Below, piece by piece: positions 12,401 through 21,375 of a stretch of 64,000 nt of DNA (its first letter is position 1; every line of letters begins with the position of its first letter). The DNA comes from Excoecaria cochinchinensis. Taxonomy: Eukaryota; Streptophyta; Magnoliopsida; Malpighiales; Euphorbiaceae. The translations under genes and the position numbers were made by a program. Location: contig CANTUQ010000055.1 in the NCBI GenBank assembly GCA_947683425.1, positions 8,961,001 to 9,025,000 of the forward strand, read 5' to 3'. The notes below the pieces were generated by a model, which worked only from the letters and a program-made list of their open reading frames with translations, searched no databases and was not told the origin of the DNA.

Positions 12401-15400
12401 AAGGAATTTTCTGTCCGCTAATATGAAAATTCATTTAAAGTTTTTTAGAAATAAAAATAGAATTTTCCTTAATAAATAGGACCAATATCCGATTTCTTTC
12501 CAAAATGACATAGAGAATTTTTTTTTTCTTTTATTAAAATGGTATCACTCATCCCTTTTTTTCAAAAATTGGTTCAAAAAATTTTCATTTTTGTAAATAT
12601 ACATGCGAAAATCAATATTCCTATCTAAATGAATTCCCCGTTTATGTATATTTTATTTTTCATTTTTTGGGAAAATTTTACTTTATTTTCTTCGTGGCTT
12701 TCCTTACGTTGCTTGTTTTGTGTTTTGATTTATTTATCTTTACAAATTGTGTGAGAAACGAGATAGAAAATTAATATCAAAAACTCATTTATATAAATAT
12801 TAACCAAGATATAAGTAAAAATAAAGTTCCGAACCATCTCTGGTTTAGGTTTCATGGAGTTAGATTTTCTTTTCCAACGTTTTGTTGAGTAACAACTATA
12901 TTATACCTACCACTTGGTGCTCAAATAGACACCCTCGTAGGTTGATCGCCAACAATAGAATAGAGGTAACCCGAGACGCTGTCTCATGCCTTTTTGAGGC
13001 CCAAGACTTGGTGAATTTGGTTGAATCCATATTTATTGCAAAGCGACCAATCTTCACGAGTCTAATGAACCTTTATCTGGTCACAGCTTTCTTTGTCAGA
13101 TTTGTAAAAAAAGCAAATTTCCTATTTTCCCTTAACGGTTACCAGCCTGCTATTTGTACACATCATAAACACATGGATGCACATAAAACGTACACAACTT
13201 TGTAAATACTATTATACGTATAAGTATATGAGCATATAGATCTATTTTCATTTTTAATTAGACAGGATTCCTAACATTGCATTTCATGTTGCCTGAAGCA
13301 GGAGATCCAACAAGAGAGTTTCTAGATGATCCGTCTAGACAAATGAGATTTTAATTTGATGATCTTTGGAGTTACTTTTTCGATTTCTATTTCAGATAAT
13401 CCTCAGGGAAAGCATTTATTGTTACAAAATTTACCACTCAACCGGCAAAGAACCGATGTCACACTCAATAAAATGTCTAGATATATTTTTATACTTAATT
13501 CAACAGGAAATAAGATTTTGTGTAAAGAATATAAATAATTACCTTCTCTGCTATGAACATGAGCTGGAGTAGATGCAGTGTTGGTATTAGAAACTCTTCT
13601 GTCCACTAGAAGCTGCAGAAACTCATGCCAGTAAGATTACAACTTTTCATTAAGATGCAGCTATACAAAGTACAAGCAAATTTATTCATCTTACTAGAGT
13701 AAATTAAAGATTTAAGTTACACCTGAGATGAAGCCCACCCTTAAAGTACACAAGAAATCCCCAAAATCTGAAAATTCCCCTAAATCATAAAAATACCCTC
13801 TGGAATAGTATGTTCAATTAGATTGCTCCATATTGTGCAGTTCACCAAAGAGAAGCCTAAGGACATATTTATTCTATTGCAATTCCTTCAGATTCAGACA
13901 AAGAAAACAACAGAATATTTTGCAGGTCAATCAACCTCAAACATATTCCTGATAATAACAGAAAATAGCTTGAACTACACAGAAATTATTATATACAGAA
14001 AAAAAAAAGGCGGATGAGCTTAGGAACAGAAAGGAGAGGTAGACACAAAGACCTCAAGGCCCACGCAGACTGGCAGTTGCGTTTTGGTCACTTGCTTATC
14101 AGTAGAATGATCTTTACTGACATACACAGAGTACCCAGCACACGCATAGTAAAAATCTACAAGACTCCGCCCTTCTTTAGAAGCTTCAACCTCAGATTGC
14201 CCAACAATGTAATGGGGAACTGGCCATCAAACATAGGTATCAGTATATCACAGCAGATATTTGATCAAAACCTTCAAAGTATAAAGAAAATAAGAATTTT
14301 ACAATCAATGCCTAACAAACATTCCAAAATTTGATAGTATTTTCCAAAATGTAAATGGAGGAAAGTTAGAAAAATGAGTTTCCACGATAAGACCATGCTG
14401 CATATACTGCACAAGCACACAATAGCAGCCTTAATTTCATCGTCAACTATAGATATTATGAACCTTATGTGGCTTATATTCAATTGGAATTATTTTTCAG
14501 GTATCATCTTCAACTATAGATATAATGAACCATGTGTGCATATATTCAATCAGAATTATTTTACAGTTATTTAGCACATCATCAAACTCACATGCATTGT
14601 TATTTTCTCAAATTTTTGTAGCCAGCAAACAGAATGAGGAATAAGTTTAATGGTAAACCGACAGAAAAACAACTATAAAGACAACTTATCTAACACAAGT
14701 CCGAGTTATGATCGTGTGGTGGTATACTTTAGCCATTAGAAGGGCTGCGGACATATTTTTTATAAGCTTCCGACACCATTCACTTATGAGTGCACTTGTA
14801 TACAAGACATTAGATGAAGAGAATTCCGGACCATTACCTTGCAAGGTGTCAGCCAGTCTAATGAGGACTTGCCAGTCGCACCGAGAAGGTGCCAGGCTAT
14901 TCCTATTTAATGAAGGTCACTAGACCAATAGCAAGGAAATGTAGAACGCAGCAAAAAGAAACTGGAGAACATGTTAATAAGAAAACAGCTTCTCATTAAG
15001 AGAAGAAAAAGATTAGTTATCCAGAGATTGAAAGAATTTAGTGTATAAAAATGATGAAAGTTCCGTATCCCAAATCAAATTGATGAATTCTAAAAATCCA
15101 GGATGATAGGTGTGAACTCTAAAAAGTTATCAAGAAGACCTCTGCTGAAAATTGGAGGTTCCAAATAATATTAAGCCATAATATTAGTAGCACCAAGAAA
15201 TGAAATGAAGTTCATAAATTAGGCAATTGTATAAAAATCTAAAATCAAGCAATTAGTTATGAAATTAAGCAATCAGAACATAGCAAGCAATCGTGATTGA
15301 GTATTTCATTTGATTTCTCATACGCAACTTTTCAACAAATGGGGAGAAGAAGAGACCTTTTTGAAGGGTACGAGGGACGCCGATGCAGCGAGGATTGTTG

Positions 15401-15564
15401 CCGTTGGCTTTGAGAGTGGAAGAATAATAGAGGTATCCCTTGCAAGATTTTCCTTTAGAACCTCCGCCGCTGACACCGCCACCGCCGAGCCTTGTCTCAG
15501 TTTGATTTTGTATTTGATTGTCTTTCTCGTGTGTCCCTTCTCCAACTTCTGTACTGCTATCCAT
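9363..15564 (-). CDS. Five-exon host gene, conserved plant protein of unknown function
   Basis: Minus-strand gene assembled by eye: exons 15564-15357, 14219-14053, 13612-13543, 9650-9581 and 9483-9363 (stop TGA). All four introns are GT-AG and every phase fits, giving 636 nt, 211 aa and a stop. The N-terminus is polar, with a Gly-rich patch, then a conserved-looking core GKSCKGYLYYSS and NPRCIGVPRTLQK, continuing in exon 2 with PHYIVGQSEVEASKEGRSL and CVGLE. The C-terminus is basic: RNMRRVGNYIKESMDDILYP then YRRRPK. The layout matches a plant-specific family that I recall as DUF8204, a label I cannot check here. No signal peptide or membrane segment is seen. ATG 15564 is in good context (G at -3 and +4) and no in-frame ATG precedes it. 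Function unknown. Confidence 0.88.
9581..9650 (-). CDS. Exon 4 of the host gene
   Basis: Acceptor attgtag; the first two bases complete an Asp codon split from exon 3. It encodes GREFPQPRTHKPVHAAGDDF and LS, ending in phase 2 before gtaagc. Confidence 0.86.
10717..12940 (+). mobile_element. Tat/Ogre-type LTR, truncated, inside intron 3
   Basis: Starts TGTAGACACCGGATCC, the start shared with the LTRs at 31267 and 46737 and, in inverse, 57585. It has the same order of parts: a GC-rich island (10917-11100), a second GC-rich block (about 11880-12010), a T/A-rich stretch, and near the end a block resembling CTCTCTGGTTTAGGTTTCA. The conserved 3' end (CGTCACA plus primer site) is absent, so the right boundary near 12940 is approximate. 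It lies antisense to the host gene. Confidence 0.75.
11036..11122 (+). repeat. Two tandem copies of a 42-43 bp unit
   Basis: A unit containing GAGTCACGGGCACAAGTCA and ending CATAACAAAAAGG occurs twice in direct succession, with a few substitutions, within the GC-rich part of the intronic LTR. Confidence 0.7.
13543..13612 (-). CDS. Exon 3 of the host gene
   Basis: A 70-nt exon starting LLVDRR after a ctgcag acceptor and ending HSRE plus one base before gtaatt. It continues CVGLE from exon 2 without a gap. Intron 3, which follows, is 3892 bp and carries a retrotransposon LTR. Confidence 0.88.
14053..14219 (-). CDS. Exon 2 of the host gene
   Basis: Acceptor ggccag/TTCCCC completes codon 70 as Val. 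The 167-nt exon is rich in conserved-looking motifs (YIVGQSEVEASKEGRSL, ACAGYSVYV, LPVCVGLE) and ends in phase 0 at GAG/gtcttt. Intron 2 is 440 bp. Confidence 0.88.
15357..15564 (-). CDS. Exon 1 of the host gene (start codon)
   Basis: Encodes residues 1-69 plus one base of codon 70. It begins MDSSTEVGEG, passes a GGGGVSGGG stretch and reaches the Cys-rich conserved core. The donor is AAAAG/gtctct. Intron 1 (14220-15356) is 1137 bp. Confidence 0.88.
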
Positions 15565-15685
15565 GCCCGCTTTGCTTTGGTTGCTCTCTTGCTCTTTCCG
15601 TTTGTTGGAGACTAATATGCTGTGCAAAATGACGTCGTTTAGGCCTTTACTGGTCTACCATTGCGCACAAAATGGGTTCCCCAAC
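15565..15685 (-). promoter_or_regulatory. 5' UTR and proximal promoter of the host gene
   Basis: Only about 120 bases separate the start codon from the end of a decayed hAT-like element. No clear TATA box is visible. AACGACGTCATT near 15628-15639 on the minus strand contains a palindromic GACGTC, an ACGT-core site of the kind bound by plant bZIP factors. Regulation is inference. Confidence 0.35.
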
Positions 15686-17009
15686 TAGGAGTACTCGTAA
15701 CCACTGCATGAATCTCAAAAAAAAAATAAATCTATTAATATCAATTTTTTCAAAATATTAACAATTACTCAATTCATTACCGTGATTACTTACTTTATTA
15801 ATTTCAATTTTTTTAATCGATTAATCAATATTTTTTCGGTTAACCACTATATTATAAAATATATTTATAAAAAAATTAAAATATTTAATACATTTAAAAA
15901 TAAAAATTAAAAATCAAATATAATTTAATATTATATTCAAATTACAAACATAATAATTATTGTAACAATAAAAATAGAATATTTGTTAATTGAAGTTATA
16001 AATATAGTAAATTTAATATATCTTATGATTTAATTTATTTACTTGCTTTTATGAATGATGTATCAACCCATATAAGTAAGATAATTTAATTTGGATAGGA
16101 GGTTAACAAGCCATGATTATTTTATAAAGAGGAGATTAAGAAATAATAAAATGGAAAAAAGGAGAAAATTATTAATTAATTAATTAATAAAATTAAAATA
16201 GATTGACTGGATCTCATATTTGTTGTTATCCCTTCACTTTCTCTCTCTCTCTCCTTCATCTCTCTTGGTCTCTTTCTCTCCTAAATCTCTCTCTCAATCG
16301 ATCTCTTTCTCTACTAAATCTCGATCTCTCTCTCTGCTTCTTCCTCCGTCGCCGATGTTCCTAACGAGAAGCAGGGAGGGAGGGGAAGAGAACGACCACG
16401 AAAAAACACAAATCGACTTCTTGAGATGGCAGTTGCATGGTTATTTTTGTAGTTCTTGAGAGATGAAGGAAGACCAAAAAAATCATAGGTCCAGTGAGGA
16501 GGAAGTAGCTTCTGGATCTAGTGTTTTTTTTCTTTTTTACCTGAGATTTTTTTTTCCTGTTCCAAATCTGGCATTCTTGCCTATTCCAAATTTAGTTCTT
16601 CTTCTTTTTTTTTTTTTCCTCTTAGTTATGTTTCATTTGTTGGTTTGTTAAATTTTGATTTTTTTGCTCCAGATCTTGTTAATATTTTGGAGTTTTCATG
16701 TGATCAACTTATGTTTCATCTATGGTTTGAGTTCGATTTGATTTTTGTTTGTCCTAAATAGATTTAGATCTATATTCGACTTTGACAAAGTGAGGTGAGG
16801 GAGAGAGAGGCCGAGGAAAATCGAGAATTTTCAATTTTTTTTTATTATATATATATATAAATATAATTAAATCGTTCGATTAATTGAAATTGTGAAAAAA
16901 CTGTAAACCGAAAAATTACAATTTTATTAACCATAATCGAAACCAATCAGTTCAGTTTCAAATCGATTTTTCGGTTAATCGAGTTCACCTGTTTTTTTAA
17001 ACACTCTTA
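15686..17009. mobile_element. Decayed hAT-like non-autonomous element
   Basis: The left end TAGGAGTACTCGTAACC and right end TTTTTTTAAACACTCTTA resemble the TAGGGGTGTTC...GAACACCCCTA ends of common plant hAT-type elements. Subterminal CGGTTAA and TCGATTTTTCGGTTAATCGA motifs are present on both sides. No 8-bp target duplication is visible (TCCCCAAC versus GGGCTTCT), so this is tentative. It contains a CT-rich block and short frames that look like a captured 5' UTR. Confidence 0.4.
16229..16345 (+). repeat. CT-rich low-complexity tract
   Basis: Pyrimidine-rich CTCTCT-type sequence of the kind found in plant 5' UTRs. It precedes an ATG at 16354 with a short frame I do not recognise. Confidence 0.6.
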
Positions 17010-17730
17010 GGGCTTCTCGAGCTTTCACACAATTAAGTCACAAGCAGCATGAACCATAACTACTAATTGGCTGCCGTTCTACAAGGACATAAGTGTGACC
17101 AGAGGGTGTACACGGTCTAGTATAATTGGAGTATTTATAGTTTTCAGTATTATTTTGAGAGTCTGAATATTTTTAAAGTTAAGTTTTGTAATTATTTTAA
17201 AAATTCGGTATATTTTTTTTAAAAAATTTGAAACAATTTGGTTCGACTTTTCAATTTTTTTGATAGTAACGATACAATATAAAATAATATAGTATTTCAA
17301 ATATAATTTTTTTTTTTTAAAAAAAAGTTCAATCAACAAATTTCACTAACTTCTAAAAAAATTATATACTTTAATTTAACTAAATATATATTAATCAACT
17401 TATAAAAATAAAATCTTAACTTAATTAAAAAGTATTTTATTATCTTAAAAATATTTTAAAATCAACCTATAAAGTATATCTTATATAATAAAACATCTTT
17501 TTAAAAATTTATAAAATACACAAATACAATTAAAATATTTCACTAAGTACAAATAAAAATTTAAATTCAAGATGGAAATGTCTAGAACTCAAAAGAATTT
17601 TCTATTTGGTTTATTGAGTTTGACTAAACTGAAAATTTCATGTATTTATTTGTTTGACATGAATTTAATTTTTAATTCCCTAAATCTACTACTAAAATTT
17701 TATTTTATATAACAATTATATATATAATTA

Positions 17731-17773
<43 letters not shown>

Positions 17774-18507
17774 TTCAACATTTCACACTATATAAGTTAA
17801 CAATGTACCATTATCATGTGTATTACTATAATATAATTAACAATGTTATATTAACACTATTTATATATTACATTATAAATTTCATAATATAAAGGCTTAG
17901 TAAATAAAGGCAATGCATAGCCTTATATAGGCATTAATGCTAAAAATAGAGGAGTAGTAGTTAAGTAACATTAAAATAAAACAAATTAAATCGTTAAGGT
18001 AATTTGGTGATAAATTGCTTGCTTACATAGCCATATAAGGATTGTTGCTAATAAAAAGAGTAATAGTTGAATGATATTAAAAGTAAATGAAATTAAATCG
18101 ATAAGGTAATTAGGTGATAATTGCTTAGTTATTGTTTAATTGTTTTTTTAAGGATCAAACAATACCCACGTGATTCATGAGCGTACCGGATAATTAAAGT
18201 GTTTCCAAACTAATTAATGTGCGGCTATCTAACTTCTATAGAAAATATGGGTTCTCCTAATATTAAATCAGCAAAAAGCTCAAGAAATTTTAAAAGATGT
18301 AGTGGATTAAAAACGAGATTGTATTGAATTGAAAGCTGAGTTACACTACTTGAAATTTGATTAAAACTAAAATTGAAAGAAACTGAGAATTAAGGCATGA
18401 GATGTGTTTTGTGTAGATTAGTCTATGTCCCTTCTTTTGTGTTCCTCTTCTTCTTTTGCATAGAATGGTGGATTTGACTACGACTCCTAACTACCCATTA
18501 GCTCATG
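17010..18507. other. AT-rich intergenic DNA
   Basis: Very AT-rich; no protein-like frame. It contains an (ATT)n microsatellite at 17732-17773. A segment of about 100 bases (17920-18010) containing TTAAATCG-AAGGTAATT and GGTGATAA-TTGCTT is repeated with changes at about 18010-18130. Confidence 0.5.
17732..17773. repeat. (ATT)n microsatellite
   Basis: About 14 uninterrupted ATT units. Confidence 0.9.
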
Positions 18508-18515
18508 ATTACCAC

Positions 18516-19166
18516 TAGGGGTGTGCAATTGGTCGGTTCGGTTCGGTTTTGGACCGAACCGAATAAACCGAAAATCGAATTGGAGAAATTTTTAGAACCG
18601 AACCGCGGACCGAAGTTTTTAGAACTGAAACTGAATAAACTGAAATAATTTTAGTCGGTTCAGTTCGGTCCAATCGGTTCTTCACAAATATAGGTTTTTC
18701 TTTTTAATTTTTTAATTTATATGGATCCATAAATTAAATTAACTTATATTCAACAAAATAAAACCATTTAAAATAACTAAAAGGAAAAAATGTACATAAA
18801 TTTTTCATATTATTTTTCTAATAAGTACTAAGTGAAATTATATTAAAAAAATATACATTAAAAATATATACAATATAAGTTCTTATTAATAATATATTCA
18901 TTGTACTTCAATTAAAAAAAACATACATGTAAATAAATATAACTATAGTGTATATTTAGGTTTAGATTATATATATATATATATAAACAAAACGGAGAGC
19001 TTAACAAACTTCGGTCGGTTCGGTTCTTTCGGTTTTACCATCATAAGAACCGAAATACCCATAATTTAACTTCGGTTTAGAACTGAATGAACCGAAAACC
19101 GAAAAAATCGAACTAAATAGACCAAATTTCCTTTGGTTCGTTTCGATTCGGTTTTGCACAGCCCTA
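18516..19166. mobile_element. Non-autonomous hAT-type element with 8-bp TSD
   Basis: Ends TAGGGGTGTGCA and TGCACAGCCCTA form terminal inverted repeats, and the element is flanked by a perfect 8-bp direct repeat ATTACCAC (18508-18515 and 19167-19174). Subterminal regions are rich in CGGTTCGGTT and AACCGAA repeats. At 651 bp with no coding frame it is a non-autonomous derivative needing a transposase in trans. An 8-bp duplication and TA(G)GG..TGCA ends fit the hAT superfamily. Confidence 0.88.
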
Positions 19167-19174
19167 ATTACCAC

Positions 19175-20019
19175 CACTTCTCTAGATAGAACTATGCCCA
19201 CTGGATACACATGGGCCAATAATTAACAAGCCCAATAAACATGGTTTTAGTTAATTAAAAGTTAATTATAAACCCAATCAAGTGTTTGGGCTCCAATTAA
19301 AAGCCCCAATACAATTAAGCCTGGTCCACGATAATGACATTTTAAATCTAGGTTAAACAATGGTCCCCATGTGTGATGGTTTAAATAAACCTACCTCACA
19401 TTTGTTTTACCCATTGCCGCATGAAACCCAAAGTCCTTTTCATTTTTTAAGATTATGATTTTTGGGAAAAAAGAAACATAGTTTACGTATACTTTGAGGA
19501 AAAGAAAACCAAAAGTCCTGCTTAAACCCCTAAAAATAAAGAATCCAACCCCTAGCCAAAAAAAATTCAAAGGCCAAAAAACCTAAACTTCAAAAATCCA
19601 TTAATGGCTACAGCAATTCCAAAAAAGTTCCAAAAAACCCTTTCATAATTTACCCCTTCAAAAACCAAAACCCATCTCCTCGAGTTTAGAAAAATCAAAA
19701 TTCTAAAACTTAAAATCCTAAATTCCCTTATTCTACTTCAATTTCTTTGCCAAAGGGTCAACCCAACATCCCTAAAAATCCAATTATTAGATTTTCACTT
19801 TAGAGTTTCAAACAGCTAAATTTTCTTCCAATGACAAACACTTTTTCCACCGGTGAAGGAGGAAACTCGCCAGTGCACCAGCATACCACATATAAGACGA
19901 CGGTAGAACGCAACACAACAATAGGAACCAGTCAATGCAACAAGCTTAGTGATAGCATGCATAACAACTCGAACCACTGCCCCAGCCGACGCTGGAAGTA
20001 TAACGATAGCCAGCACAGC
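19175..20019. other. Intergenic DNA, no feature recognised
   Basis: AT-rich with many short A-rich runs (19440-19800). From 19830 composition becomes more balanced and open frames overlap on both strands, but none shows a recognisable domain. Confidence 0.5.
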
Positions 20020-20417
20020 TGTAACACCCAATACCCAGACATCGGTTCGAGTACCGTACTTGTAACACCCCCATACCCCCAGGAAGGAATATCGGGGCGC
20101 CACAAGCCAAACACACACATACTTGTACACACACATGCACAAAGGCGGAAGCAATAACAGTAAAGTAATTAGAATAACTTGAGCCAAACAAACTGCTCTT
20201 ATATCATACATATAAACTGTACATATTACAAAAGCTTTATACTTATTACATATTCATTTCTGGTACAAATACAAAACAGTTAACATTTACACTATGATAC
20301 TATACTTTCTTATATATATAATGATGTTACTCAAAACATAAGAAACTCTATCTTATACAAGCTCCTAGTGGCCATGACCTGCAGATGCGCACTCACTGAT
20401 CCAATCCTGTAAACCTA

Positions 20418-20453
20418 CACGGGAAAACACCCGTGCTAAGCGATAACGCTTAG
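20418..20453 (-). other. Two adjacent stem-loops, conserved LTR motif
   Basis: CACGGG/CCCGTG (20418-20435) and CTAAGCG/CGCTTAG (20436-20453) are directly adjacent. They are the inverted counterpart of the pair at 277-312. Confidence 0.6.
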
Positions 20454-21269
20454 TGGGGATAAACAGAAGCAAAAGACTTCGAACGAAGTCACAAATATAT
20501 CACATGCATATCAATAGTCATGTCATATACCAATAATCATGTACACAATCTTACCGTCATGCTTTAACTCATTCATATGCAGAAATCCATATATGGCAAA
20601 CAATATCGGTAGCAATTTAAACCGTAATCATGTGCATTTACAAGTCTCTACTTCACCTCTTGTACACTACAAAATATACATTAGCCCGGACTCTCAACAA
20701 TTGTGGATACGGGCACATTACAAAACAGAAGACCGAAGTCTCAGAACATTCTCTCTATCTCTATTAGAATGACCATCTCGGAGGTCGGCCGCTTGGCCCA
20801 AACGGGACCGAATTGGACAGCTGCACTCGGTATCCCTTTATAAGCATGCTTATCTATCTACTATTATGACCGTTCAGGCTCGAACAAGAACTCTATAAAC
20901 TGAATCATATACATTGCATGTACTCTAATGTTCATTCAAAACACTATACATTATATACTCTAACACTTTATTATAAGCAATATACTATATCATATGCACT
21001 ACAAACACTCAAGCATTATATCATGCTTCAATCATATATGATCAATATCACATGCCATGTCATGTTCAATAATTAAAAAAACATGTATGCATTTAATTCC
21101 ATTATTAAACTCTTATGCTATAGCGTTAATTACATCTAATTTCCATTGACAACCACTCACATACTCATTTCATATGGTTAGAAATGAGTTGGACAAGCTA
21201 TAGGAACTTGCAATGAAGTTCGAGTGCATTTCGGGAAGAAAAACACTCAAAATATGCAAAGCAGGGGAT

Positions 21270-21375
21270 GGTCACGGTGGCAACCACTTGGTTGTGACCA
21301 TAAGGTCCAAAAATATTCAATTCTACCTTGTCTCGGCATTAGTCACGGTGGCAACCAATTGGTTATGACCGTGAC
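21270..21375. repeat. Two GC-richer palindromes in the solo LTR
   Basis: Near-perfect palindromes lie at 21270-21299 (ends GGTCAC/GTGACC) and 21342-21375 (ends GTCACGGT/ACCGTGAC). Both contain GGCAACCA and TTGGTT. They lie in the upstream half of this minus-strand LTR, comparable to the hairpins at 761-1036 of another LTR. Confidence 0.7.

Noticed and set aside
14838..14896. A possible extra exon on the minus strand between exons 1 and 2, with AG and GTAATG splice-like borders.
   Set aside because: At 59 nt it would break the reading frame between exons 1 and 2, which fit each other perfectly without it. It could at most be a poison exon, and nothing else supports it.
19816..20211. Open frames on both strands near 20 kb.
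   Set aside because: They run across the ends of two LTRs (20020 and 20061) and have no recognisable domain.
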